Of a stretch of 5,341 nucleotides of DNA, positions 1-5,341 are shown in pieces (within the stretch, counting starts at the first letter, position 1; every line of letters begins with the position of its first letter). The stretch comes from Alphaproteobacteria bacterium (GTDB lineage: Bacteria > Pseudomonadota > Alphaproteobacteria > Sneathiellales > Sneathiellaceae). Below the pieces are notes generated by a model that was not told where the DNA came from, searched no databases, and worked only from the letters and a program-made list of their open reading frames with translations. A program made the position numbers and the translations under genes. The stretch spans positions 1-5,341 of the forward strand of contig SBHH01000223.1 of assembly GCA_006226265.1 (NCBI GenBank). The letters run 5' to 3'.

Positions 1-202
1 TTTGAGTCAGATCGACCTGCCGCTTGGCATGCGTTCGGGCCTGCATGAGGCGGTCGATGTGCTGAAAGGCGTGAAAGGCATCGACTTCATCCATTTCGGC
101 GAGGCCGATGTGGTGCGCCATCCGCTGGTGACTCGCATTGTCCGCGCCTATGGCGAACATGACCGGGAAAAACAGCTGGCGCTTAACGCCCGGAATAACT
201 GA
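1..202 (+). CDS. phoH: PhoH family ATPase, C-terminal end (partial)
   Basis: This is the last 66 codons of a PhoH-like (YbeZ-type) protein; the gene begins before the window and ends at TGA 200-202. PhoH proteins are cytoplasmic P-loop nucleotide-binding proteins related to the ATPase part of superfamily 1 helicases, and are thought to act in RNA metabolism with YbeY. The visible part carries the family's C-terminal signature: SQIDLP, then SGLHEAVDVL, GIDFIHF and the near-invariant DVVRHPLVTRIVRAY. The Walker A and B motifs lie upstream and cannot be seen. The stop is 22 nt before the ybeY start, in the order phoH-ybeY-corC-lnt shared by many Proteobacteria, which supports the call. The TTG at position 2 is an internal leucine codon, not a start. 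The family assignment is firm; the exact biochemical role is not settled for this family. Confidence 0.93.
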   Translation, partial: LSQIDLPLGMRSGLHEAVDVLKGVKGIDFIHFGEADVVRHPLVTRIVRAYGEHDREKQLALNARNN

Positions 203-224
203 GACTAACGGCCGAATTAAAACC

Positions 225-806
225 ATGACCGTTCTGACCGAACCCCGACCGACCCCGCTTCCCTTCACGCTTGAGCTTGCGCTGACCGTGGAGGAGGAAG
301 GCTGGGATAAAATTTTCTCCGCGCCCGAGGCCGAGATTGTAACCTTCGCGGCGCTAAGCCATCTCGACCTGCCGGAACGGGCCATACCGGGCGCCGTGGT
401 GGAGGTGAGCATCGTTCTCACAAACGACGCTGCCATTCAGAAACTCAATCTCGCCTATCGCGGTAAGGATACGCCGACCAATGTGCTTTCTTTCCCCGAT
501 ACGGAATTGTCGGAAGCCGAGCTTCGCACCGCTGCCGCACTGGAGGAACCATTGCTCCTTGGCGACATCGTCATGGCGCGCGAAACCCTGATGCGCGAGG
601 CGAAGAAGCAGGAAAAGGCGCTCAGCGATCATCTCGCCCATCTGCTGGTTCATGGACTTTTACATCTTGTCGGCTATGACCATATAGAAGACAATGAAGC
701 CGAAGAGATGGAGCGGCTGGAAATTGCCATTCTGGAGACCATGAACATAGCCAATCCGTATGAGACTTCACTATCGGCCCGGGAAACTACAGGAGACGCC
801 GGCTAG
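225..806 (+). CDS. ybeY: Endoribonuclease YbeY (rRNA maturation factor)
   Basis: YbeY is a cytoplasmic, zinc-dependent single-strand endoribonuclease family needed for 16S rRNA 3'-end maturation and ribosome quality control. From ATG 225 the protein has 193 residues. The diagnostic HGLLHLVGYDH motif lies at residues 143-153, giving metal ligands H143, H147 and H153. The conserved block YRGKDTPTNVLSFP at 78-91 contains R79, the counterpart of the conserved active-site arginine, and LLGDIVMA lies at 111-118. The protein is longer than the usual 150-170 residues because of an N-terminal extension and an insert around residues 92-110, which alphaproteobacterial members often have. ATG 225 was chosen because an earlier in-frame ATG at 138 lies inside phoH. 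No clear Shine-Dalgarno sequence precedes 225, so the start is less certain than the identity. The stop is 3 nt before corC, indicating co-transcription and possibly translational coupling. Confidence 0.95.
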   Translation: MTVLTEPRPTPLPFTLELALTVEEEGWDKIFSAPEAEIVTFAALSHLDLPERAIPGAVVEVSIVLTNDAAIQKLNLAYRGKDTPTNVLSFPDTELSEAELRTAAALEEPLLLGDIVMARETLMREAKKQEKALSDHLAHLLVHGLLHLVGYDHIEDNEAEEMERLEIAILETMNIANPYETSLSARETTGDAG

Positions 807-809
807 AAA

Positions 810-1715
810 ATGACAGATGATGTTTCGAGTAACACCCTCTCCGGAAACGGGGAGGAACAGAAACCGCAGCGGCCCCAAAACGGGGTTCTGCATGTCCTGA
901 AGCGGGTTCTCGGGATCGGCCAGCAATCGGAGGGCAGTGTCCGCTCCACACTTGAGGAGTTGATCGAGGAACATAACGATCCAGAACAATCGATCAACGA
1001 TTCCGAAAAGATGATGCTCACCAATATCCTGAGCTTCAGCGAACTTAGCATCGCCGACGTCATGATCCCGCGCGCCGATATCGAGGCGATCGATGCGAGC
1101 CTCACCCTCGACCAGATGGTGGAGCGGTTCCGCGAGACCAACCATTCGCGCCTGCCGGTCTATAACGAGACCCTCGATAATGTCACCGGCATGTTCCATA
1201 TCAAGGATCTGATCAATTTCTGGGGTGAACCGGATGCCGGAAACTGGCAGAATTTTCGCCGCGAAATCCTGTTCGTGCCGCCATCCATGTCGGTGCCGGA
1301 CCTGCTTCTCAAAATGCGCGCGACGCATATCCATATGGCTGCGGTGGTCGATGAATATGGCGGAATTGACGGCCTTGTCACAATTGAGGATCTGGTCGAG
1401 GAAATCGTCGGCGATATCGAGGACGAGCATGACGAACAGGAAGGCCCGTTGATCACGGTGACGCCGAACGGCGCGCTGGAGGCAGATGCCCGCGCCTCGA
1501 TCGAGGAACTGGAAGAAATGCTGGAAATTGACCTTCTGCCCGAGGATGAGGATGAAGAGGTCGATACCGTCGGCGGGCTTGTCTTCCAGATTGCGGGCCA
1601 AATTCCGGCGCGCGGCGAGATTATTTCGCATCCGGGCGGCAGCCTCGATTTCGAGATCATCGATGCCGATCCGCGAAAAGTCAAAAAGGTGCGCATCCAC
1701 CGCCGCCCGGAATAG
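810..1715 (+). CDS. corC: CorC/HlyC-type CBS-pair protein (YbeX family, 'hemolysin family')
   Basis: This is a 301-residue soluble protein of the CorC/YbeX/TlyC group. A variable N-terminus (about 1-60) is followed by a CBS pair: CBS1 around 80-137, with DVMIPR at 83-88 and SRLPVY at 113-118, and CBS2 around 150-205, with VVDEYGGIDGLVTIEDLVEE at 179-198. A C-terminal CorC_HlyC (transporter-associated) domain lies around 216-297, with DTVGGLVFQ and the GQIPARGE stretch. There is no DUF21/CNNM membrane domain, so it should be cytoplasmic. CBS pairs bind adenosine nucleotides. The family was linked to magnesium/cobalt efflux, and YbeX of Escherichia coli has been connected to ribosome metabolism, which fits the position beside ybeY. 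The 'hemolysin' label is historical. An AGGAG at 791-795 lies 14 nt before ATG 810, a rather long spacing. The family assignment is firm; the physiological function is open. Confidence 0.92.
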   Translation: MTDDVSSNTLSGNGEEQKPQRPQNGVLHVLKRVLGIGQQSEGSVRSTLEELIEEHNDPEQSINDSEKMMLTNILSFSELSIADVMIPRADIEAIDASLTLDQMVERFRETNHSRLPVYNETLDNVTGMFHIKDLINFWGEPDAGNWQNFRREILFVPPSMSVPDLLLKMRATHIHMAAVVDEYGGIDGLVTIEDLVEEIVGDIEDEHDEQEGPLITVTPNGALEADARASIEELEEMLEIDLLPEDEDEEVDTVGGLVFQIAGQIPARGEIISHPGGSLDFEIIDADPRKVKKVRIHRRPE

Positions 1716-1727
1716 GGCACGCAATCG

Positions 1728-3308
1728 ATGTCTGCAATAAATGCCTGGATCGGACGGCTTCCGTTTTTAAAACGCGCCCTGCTTGCCTTTCTTTTGGGGG
1801 CGCTTGTCGCACTTGCCCTCGCGCCTGTCTATATGATGTTCCTGCTGCCGGTCAGCTTTACCGGCCTTGTCTGGATCATGGCGGCGGCGAAAACCCGCAA
1901 GCAGGCCTTTTTCACCGGCTGGTGGTTTGCCTGGGGCCAGTTTATTGCAGGTCTTTACTGGATCGGCGTCGCCTTCACCGTCGATGCCGCCACCCATGAG
2001 TGGTTGATGCCGCTCCCCGTGCTGGCGCTGCCCGCCTTCCTGGCTATTTTTTCCGGCTTCGCCTGTCTTTTCACCTGGATGAGCCGGGCGGAGGGATTGG
2101 CCCGGCTTCTTATCTTCGCCGCGATCTGGACGGCAGGTGAATATATCCGCGGCATTATTTTCACCGGCTTTCCCTGGAACCTTGTGGGCTATGTCTGGGG
2201 CGCCAATCTCCCCGTCCTGCAATCGGTGGCCTATATCGGCATTTACGGCCTGACCCTGATCACGGTGTTTGTAAGCTGCCTTCCTGCGCTCATTGGTGAG
2301 ACGGGGGGGTCCGCCCGCACCGCGCGCTATGCCCTGCTTTTGGGATGTAGTCTTTTCGCGGCGCTGGTCGGTCTTGGCGCCTATCGCCTGACAGCGCCCG
2401 CCCCCGGCATCTATGAGAAGACCAATCTCCGGCTGGTTCAGCCGAACATCGCCCAGACCGATAAATGGAAACAGGACCTTCGCGTGGGTCATGTCCGCAA
2501 GATTCTCCAACTCAGCCTTACACCGGCGACCCAAAAACCCGATTATCTGATCTGGCCGGAAACCGCCGTTCCCTTTTACCTTACAACTTCGGAAAGCCTG
2601 CGGAACGAACTTGCGGATTTCGTTCCCAAAGGCGGCGCCATCATCACCGGTGCGCCCCGCTACAGCCCCGTCACGCGGCAATATTGGAACAGTCTGCAGG
2701 CGCTCGATGAAAAGGGCCGGATCACGGCGATTTATGACAAGCAGCATTTGGTGCCTTATGGCGAATATATGCCGCTTCGCTCTCTCATGACGATGACCGG
2801 GCTCACGCATCTCATCCCGGCGCTCGACCAGATGTCGGATTTTGCAAGCCCTGATAAAACCGCGCCCCGCATCGTCAAGATCGGCAACCTGCCGCCTGCC
2901 CGGGCGATGATCTGCTACGAGATCGCCTTCCCCTGGGAAGTGGCGACGGGCAGGCCTTTTGACTGGATCCTAAATATCACCAATGACGGCTGGTTCGGAA
3001 ATACCTCTGGCCCCTATCAGCATCTCGCCATGGCGCGCACCCGCGCCATCGAACAGGGCGTCGCCGTTGTGCGCGCCGCCAATACAGGAATTTCCGCGAT
3101 TATCGGTCCCTACGGCCGGTTCGAGAAGCGTCTTGGCCTTGACATGAGCGGGGTTGTCGATGGCGCCCTGCCCCGGCCTCTGCCCGGCCGCACTCTTTAT
3201 GCCCGTTTCGGCGAATATATTCCCGTTGGGCTCACGCTTTTCTTCCTTGCGGCAGGCGCTTTATTGTCGAAGCAGCGCCGCCGCCGCCGACTACGCTTGT
3301 CCGCTTGA
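1728..3308 (+). CDS. lnt: Apolipoprotein N-acyltransferase Lnt
   Basis: Lnt is an inner-membrane enzyme that transfers an acyl chain from phospholipid to the N-terminal cysteine of diacylated lipoproteins, the last step of lipoprotein maturation after Lgt and LspA. The 526-residue length is normal. The N-terminal part (about 14-220) is strongly hydrophobic with several membrane segments, roughly 14-34, 58-80, 95-115, 125-145, 165-188 and 202-220. The periplasmic nitrilase-type domain (about 232-480) carries the expected triad: E278 in IWPETAVPF, K338 in YDKQHLVPYGEYMP and C396 in MICYEIAFP. E346 and NITNDGWFGNTSGPYQH (416-432) are also typical. A last membrane segment lies near 498-514, followed by an arginine-rich tail that fits a positive-inside cytoplasmic end. 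ATG 1728 is 12 nt after the corC stop, with a weak AGGG at 1714-1717. It is the last gene of the phoH-ybeY-corC-lnt set. Confidence 0.97.
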   Translation: MSAINAWIGRLPFLKRALLAFLLGALVALALAPVYMMFLLPVSFTGLVWIMAAAKTRKQAFFTGWWFAWGQFIAGLYWIGVAFTVDAATHEWLMPLPVLALPAFLAIFSGFACLFTWMSRAEGLARLLIFAAIWTAGEYIRGIIFTGFPWNLVGYVWGANLPVLQSVAYIGIYGLTLITVFVSCLPALIGETGGSARTARYALLLGCSLFAALVGLGAYRLTAPAPGIYEKTNLRLVQPNIAQTDKWKQDLRVGHVRKILQLSLTPATQKPDYLIWPETAVPFYLTTSESLRNELADFVPKGGAIITGAPRYSPVTRQYWNSLQALDEKGRITAIYDKQHLVPYGEYMPLRSLMTMTGLTHLIPALDQMSDFASPDKTAPRIVKIGNLPPARAMICYEIAFPWEVATGRPFDWILNITNDGWFGNTSGPYQHLAMARTRAIEQGVAVVRAANTGISAIIGPYGRFEKRLGLDMSGVVDGALPRPLPGRTLYARFGEYIPVGLTLFFLAAGALLSKQRRRRRLRLSA

Positions 3309-3321
3309 CTAGGGCTTTTTT
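3295..3321 (+). terminator. Possible intrinsic terminator overlapping the lnt stop
   Basis: An imperfect hairpin overlaps the lnt stop: GTC 3299-3301 pairs with GAC 3307-3309 around a 5-nt loop. A T-T mismatch follows, then two more pairs (CT-type arm at 3296-3297 region with AG at 3311-3312). Six T residues follow directly at 3316-3321. The stem is weak by usual standards. The T-run, the operon end and the AT-rich promoter-like sequence downstream make a terminator plausible but not certain. Confidence 0.3.
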
Positions 3322-3368
3322 ATAACGATACTGGCGATGGGAAGAAGAAAACGCTAATTTCAGTTATT

Positions 3369-3398
3369 TTTACACAAATATTTGTGATTTTTTAATAT
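3369..3398 (+). promoter_or_regulatory. Candidate promoter of the XRE regulator gene
   Basis: In the AT-rich gap after lnt, TTTACA at 3369-3374 matches five of six bases of the sigma-70-type -35 consensus. TAATAT at 3393-3398 matches four of six of the -10 consensus, with an 18-bp spacer. ATG 3450 is about 50 nt downstream, which leaves room for a short leader with a good ribosome site (GAGG 3438-3441, 8 nt before the ATG). AT-rich DNA easily yields such matches, so this is a proposal; TATACG at 3396-3401 is an alternative -10. Confidence 0.4.
3373..3386. promoter_or_regulatory. Perfect 14-bp palindrome, candidate operator for the XRE regulator
   Basis: CACAAATATTTGTG is identical to its reverse complement over all 14 bp. 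It overlaps the last bases of the proposed -35 and the start of the spacer, where a bound protein would block RNA polymerase. XRE/Cro-CI regulators usually bind such dyads as dimers and commonly control their own gene, and one is encoded 64 bp downstream. Autoregulation is an inference. I saw no second copy in the metK upstream region. Confidence 0.5.
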
Positions 3399-3449
3399 AC
3401 GTTTGAGATTTTTCCTTCCCTGATATCTGGATTTAACGAGGAAAAGAAA

Positions 3450-3869
3450 ATGGCAAACCATCCCGTTGATGTTCATGTGGGAAGCCGTGTCCGTATGCGC
3501 CGTACTCTCCTGGGCCTCAGTCAGCAGAAGCTGGGCGGCAAACTCGGTCTGACTTTTCAGCAGGTCCAGAAATATGAGCGCGGTGCCAATCGGATCGGGG
3601 CCAGCCGTCTTTTCGAACTCTCTGAAATACTTGACGTTCCTCCCTCCTTTTTCTTCGAAGGCATACCGACGGACAGCGCTCGAGACGGCTATGGCGTCGA
3701 AGAGCCGGAGGAGGAGTTCGAGCATAAGTATCTCGGTAAGCGCGAAACGCTGGAATTGGTGCGCGCCTATTACAAGATCACGGACATCGAGGTCCGCAAA
3801 CGGATTTTCGATGTGATCAAATCTGTGTCCGGACAACTGGAAAGCGGGGATGAGAAACTTTCGGACTGA
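3450..3869 (+). CDS. XRE/Cro-CI family helix-turn-helix regulator (PraR-like)
   Basis: This is a 139-residue DNA-binding protein of the XRE family. The HTH_3 domain spans about residues 12-66: SRVRMRRTLLGLSQQKLGGKLG forms helices 1 and 2, and LTFQQVQKYERGANRIGAS (34-52) holds the recognition helix. It is followed by LFELSEILDVPPSFFFEG (54-71). The C-terminal part (about 75-139) is acidic then helical (LELVRAYYKI, EVRKRIFDVIKSV) and may serve in dimerisation; no ligand-binding domain is recognisable. The LTFQQVQKYERG pattern is characteristic of a conserved alphaproteobacterial group that, as I recall, includes PraR of Azorhizobium and Rhizobium, a repressor linked to attachment, biofilm and quorum-sensing genes. 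Orthology is not shown here, so no symbol is given. ATG 3450 has GAGG 8 nt upstream. It stands between lnt and metK with AT-rich DNA before it and 139 nt after it, suggesting its own transcript. Confidence 0.9.
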   Translation: MANHPVDVHVGSRVRMRRTLLGLSQQKLGGKLGLTFQQVQKYERGANRIGASRLFELSEILDVPPSFFFEGIPTDSARDGYGVEEPEEEFEHKYLGKRETLELVRAYYKITDIEVRKRIFDVIKSVSGQLESGDEKLSD

Positions 3870-3880
3870 GCTCTGTCCGA
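3861..3880. repeat. 20-bp near-perfect palindrome across the regulator stop codon
   Basis: Six-base arms TCGGAC (3861-3866) and GTCCGA (3875-3880) flank TGAGCTCT, whose core GAGCTC is itself palindromic. Only one symmetric position (T opposite T) breaks the dyad. It includes the TGA stop at 3867-3869. As RNA it would form a 6-bp stem with an 8-nt loop, but no T-run follows, so it is not a standard terminator. It may help RNA 3'-end stability or be a protein site. Confidence 0.45.
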
Positions 3881-3887
3881 ACGACAT

Positions 3888-3933
3888 TGGCTTGACCGCA
3901 TTTCCGATTTTGATAAAGTGCGGCCAGCTTTTT
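3888..3933 (+). terminator. Hairpin with T5 tract after the XRE gene, possible weak terminator
   Basis: CCGCA (3896-3900) pairs with TGCGG (3919-3923). TTT (3901-3903) continues with AAA (3915-3917) past a bulged G3918, closing an 11-nt loop. TGG (3888-3890) could pair with CCA (3924-3926) across a bulge. Five T residues follow at 3929-3933, slightly late for a classical terminator. The same bases hold a promoter-like pair, so the role is ambiguous. Confidence 0.3.
3892..3919 (+). promoter_or_regulatory. Candidate metK promoter
   Basis: TTGACC (3892-3897) matches the -35 consensus at five of six bases, and TAAAGT (3914-3919) matches the -10 at four of six, with a 16-bp spacer. Transcription would begin near 3926, giving a metK leader of about 80 nt. 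A second possible -10, TATTAT (3945-3950), lacks a good -35 at the right distance and would give a leader of about 50 nt. A metK promoter in this gap is likely on layout; the exact site is a guess. Confidence 0.35.
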
Positions 3934-3953
3934 CATACGAATTGTATTATGAT

Positions 3954-3983
3954 GCACCGCCCTGATCGGTTATCAAGTGGTGC
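3954..3983 (+). promoter_or_regulatory. Small two-part hairpin in the metK leader
   Basis: GCACC (3954-3958) and GGTGC (3979-3983) are perfectly complementary. Inside them TGAT (3963-3966) and ATCA (3972-3975) also pair, leaving a CGGTT loop and an asymmetric internal loop (GCCC against AGT). It ends 25 nt before the metK GTG and 12 nt before its ribosome site, a position suited to control of translation start. It does not resemble SAM-II or SAM/SAH riboswitches as I know them. The pairing is seen; any function is inferred. Confidence 0.35.
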
Positions 3984-3995
3984 CGCAGTCGAACA

Positions 3996-4011
3996 AGAGG
4001 ATATGTGAGTG
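3996..4011 (+). promoter_or_regulatory. Ribosome binding site fixing the GTG start of metK
   Basis: AGAGG at 3996-4000 lies 8 nt before GTG 4009-4011, the usual spacing. A nearer ATG at 4003-4005 is only 2 nt away and is followed at once by TGA, so it cannot start metK. The GTG start also gives the normal N-terminus, leading into [13 protein letters not shown]. Confidence 0.7.
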
Positions 4012-5178
4012 CCTAGCAAGAATTTTCTTTTTACCAGTGAATCCGTTTCCGAAGGTCACCCGGACAAGGTCTGCGACCGCATTTCGGATAGCATCGTCGA
4101 TCTCTATCTCGCTGCCGATCCGTATTCACGTGTCGCCTGTGAAACCATGACGACCACCAACCGCATCGTTCTTTCGGGCGAGGTGCGCGGCCCGGCCGGC
4201 ATCACCAAGGCGCTGATCGAGGAGACGGCGCGCAACGCGGTCCGCGAGATCGGCTATGAGCAGGAAGGCTTCCATTGGAAAAATGCGGCGGTCGATGTGT
4301 ATCTGCATGCTCAGTCCGCCGATATCGCACAAGGTGTCGATGCCGCAGGCAACAAGGATGAAGGCGCGGGCGATCAAGGCATCATGTTCGGCTATGCGGT
4401 CAATGAGACCGATGTGCTGATGCCGGCGCCGATCTATTATTCGCACAATATTCTGAAGGAACTGGCCAAGGTCCGTCATAGTGGCGCGGAAAAGGGCCTG
4501 GGCCCGGATTCGAAAAGCCAGGTCACCCTCGCCTATGAAGACGGCAAGCCGGTGCGCGCAACTTCTGTTGTCGTCTCGACCCAGCATGCGGAAGGGATGG
4601 AAACCGAAGAAGTGCGCGAAATTGTCCGGAAGTATGTGACCAAGGTCCTGCCTGACGGTTGGATGTGCCCGGAAGACGAATTCTACGTCAATCCGACCGG
4701 CAAGTTCGTGATCGGCGGACCGGACGGCGATGCGGGCCTCACCGGCCGCAAGATCATTGTCGATACCTATGGTGGCGCCGCGCCGCATGGCGGCGGCGCC
4801 TTTTCGGGCAAGGATCCAACCAAGGTCGACCGCTCTGCCGCCTATGCGTCGCGCTATCTGGCAAAAAACGTCGTGGCTTCCGGCCTCGCCGACCGCTGCT
4901 GCATCCAGGTTTCCTACGCAATTGGCGTCTCCAAGCCGCTGTCGCTCTATGTTGACCTGTTCGGCACGGGCACAGTCGACGAGGAACGCCTGTCGAAGGT
5001 ACTGATGGAGCTGATGGACCTGAGCCCGCGCGGCATCCGCGAGCATCTCGGCCTCAACAAGCCGATCTATGCCCGCACCGCCGCCTACGGTCATTTCGGC
5101 CCGGCGCCGGATGCGGACGGCGGCTTCTCCTGGGAGAAGACGGATCTCGCAGATGAATTACGGTCTGCCTTCGCCTGA
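4009..5178 (+). CDS. metK: S-adenosylmethionine synthetase (methionine adenosyltransferase)
   Basis: MetK makes S-adenosylmethionine from methionine and ATP, releasing phosphate and diphosphate; it is a cytoplasmic tetramer needing Mg2+ and K+. The 389-residue length matches the bacterial family (about 380-400). All three domains are present with their signatures. The ATP/methionine-site [14 protein letters not shown] spans 14-27, with H17 and D19. The first family signature, [11 protein letters not shown], is at 119-129. The GGGAFSGKD loop at 261-269 leads into [31 protein letters not shown] (228-248) is also canonical, and no key residue is missing. The start is GTG, supported by the ribosome site and by homology of the N-terminus. 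The 139-nt upstream gap carries promoter-like and hairpin sequences, so metK probably has its own control, and trmB follows after 11 nt. Confidence 0.98.
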   Translation: MPSKNFLFTSESVSEGHPDKVCDRISDSIVDLYLAADPYSRVACETMTTTNRIVLSGEVRGPAGITKALIEETARNAVREIGYEQEGFHWKNAAVDVYLHAQSADIAQGVDAAGNKDEGAGDQGIMFGYAVNETDVLMPAPIYYSHNILKELAKVRHSGAEKGLGPDSKSQVTLAYEDGKPVRATSVVVSTQHAEGMETEEVREIVRKYVTKVLPDGWMCPEDEFYVNPTGKFVIGGPDGDAGLTGRKIIVDTYGGAAPHGGGAFSGKDPTKVDRSAAYASRYLAKNVVASGLADRCCIQVSYAIGVSKPLSLYVDLFGTGTVDEERLSKVLMELMDLSPRGIREHLGLNKPIYARTAAYGHFGPAPDADGGFSWEKTDLADELRSAFA

Positions 5179-5189
5179 TTGTGTAAGCA

Positions 5190-5341
5190 ATGACGGACAG
5201 CCCGGAGCGAGGAAAACGCATCCTTTATGGACGGCGTCGAGGGAAGCCCTTGCGCAAAGGCCAGCAGGTTCTGATCGATCGGGACCTGCCGCGCCTTCGC
5301 GTCGCTTTGCGCGAGACGCCGGTCGATCTTGCCGACTTGTT
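5190..5341 (+). CDS. trmB: tRNA (guanine-N7-)-methyltransferase TrmB, N-terminal part (partial)
   Basis: TrmB uses S-adenosylmethionine to form 7-methylguanosine at position 46 in the variable loop of tRNAs; it is a cytoplasmic class I methyltransferase. Only the first 50 codons are in the window; the frame is open to the end. The N-terminus shows RILYGRRRGKPLRKGQQVL (10-28) followed by DLPRLRV, which matches the conserved start of alphaproteobacterial TrmB (YGRRRG-PLR, then a helix ending LP-L). The SAM-binding and catalytic motifs lie beyond the window. ATG 5190 is 11 nt after the metK stop; the preceding GTAAG is a weak ribosome site, suggesting translation partly dependent on metK. The metK-trmB order is widespread in Alphaproteobacteria and supports the call. 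The annotation rests on about 50 residues plus context, so it is likely rather than proven. Confidence 0.85.
   Translation, partial: MTDSPERGKRILYGRRRGKPLRKGQQVLIDRDLPRLRVALRETPVDLADL

Noticed and set aside
138..224. Longer YbeY from an upstream in-frame ATG at 138
   Set aside because: This would overlap phoH by 65 bp and add 29 residues unlike any YbeY N-terminus; ATG 225 is the more natural start.
771..1724. Long minus-strand open frame (317 codons) opposite corC
   Set aside because: It mirrors the corC codon pattern, shows no recognisable motif, and corC on the + strand is a clear family member with full domains. It is a shadow frame of GC-rich coding DNA.
1767..2810. Minus-strand open frame (347 codons) opposite lnt
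   Set aside because: The translation is low-complexity, rich in charged residues and glycine, and has no motif, whereas lnt carries its full catalytic triad on the other strand.
3278..3292. GCC-repeat run near the end of lnt
   Set aside because: It is a short run of arginine-rich coding sequence in the cytoplasmic tail, common in Lnt C-termini of GC-rich bacteria; it is not a notable repeat element.
3337..3357. Six-codon ORF (MGRRKR) after lnt
   Set aside because: It lacks a ribosome site, lies upstream of the proposed promoter, and is easily due to chance.
3360..3887. Minus-strand open frame (175 codons) covering the XRE gene and its promoter region
   Set aside because: It runs through the AT-rich regulatory gap and opposite a convincing helix-turn-helix gene; no motif or ribosome site supports it.
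3870..4008. SAM-II or SAM/SAH riboswitch before metK
   Set aside because: I looked for the conserved blocks of these classes as I know them and did not find them. A covariance-model search would be the decisive test.
4126..5094. Minus-strand open frame (322 codons) opposite metK
   Set aside because: It is an antisense shadow of a highly conserved enzyme gene; the predicted protein is rich in R, A, H and D with no family signature.

Overview
The window is an ordinary, gene-dense piece of an alphaproteobacterial chromosome. The evidence is the gene order phoH-ybeY-corC-lnt, then an XRE-type regulator, then metK and trmB, together with moderately high GC, heavy use of GC-ending codons, and protein motifs typical of that class (the TFQQVQKYERG regulator, the YGRRRGKPLR start of TrmB). 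I cannot place it to genus. All genes are on the + strand.

Positions 1-3308 hold a tight operon: the 3' end of phoH, then ybeY (rRNA-maturation RNase), corC/ybeX (soluble CBS-pair protein) and lnt (apolipoprotein N-acyltransferase). Gaps are 22, 3 and 12 nt. This is the same cluster as ybeZ-ybeY-ybeX-lnt of Escherichia coli, linking RNA quality control to envelope lipoprotein maturation. An imperfect hairpin with a T6 run overlaps the lnt stop and may end the transcript.

Positions 3309-3449 are AT-rich and non-coding. They contain a plausible promoter whose -35/spacer overlaps a perfect 14-bp palindrome, a candidate operator for the regulator just downstream. The regulator (3450-3869) is a 139-residue XRE/Cro-CI protein that resembles PraR-type regulators.

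Positions 3870-4008 separate the regulator from metK. They hold a near-palindrome across the regulator stop, a hairpin with a T5 tract that overlaps a possible promoter, and a small hairpin 25 nt before the metK start. The metK leader does not match the SAM-riboswitch classes as I remember them.

Positions 4009-5178 encode S-adenosylmethionine synthetase (MetK). After 11 nt the tRNA (guanine-N7-)-methyltransferase gene trmB begins and runs off the window. Making SAM and using it for tRNA methylation are thus probably co-transcribed.

I found no mobile element, CRISPR array, tRNA/rRNA gene or unfamiliar protein system. The points most worth checking are the palindrome in front of the regulator and the structured metK leader.
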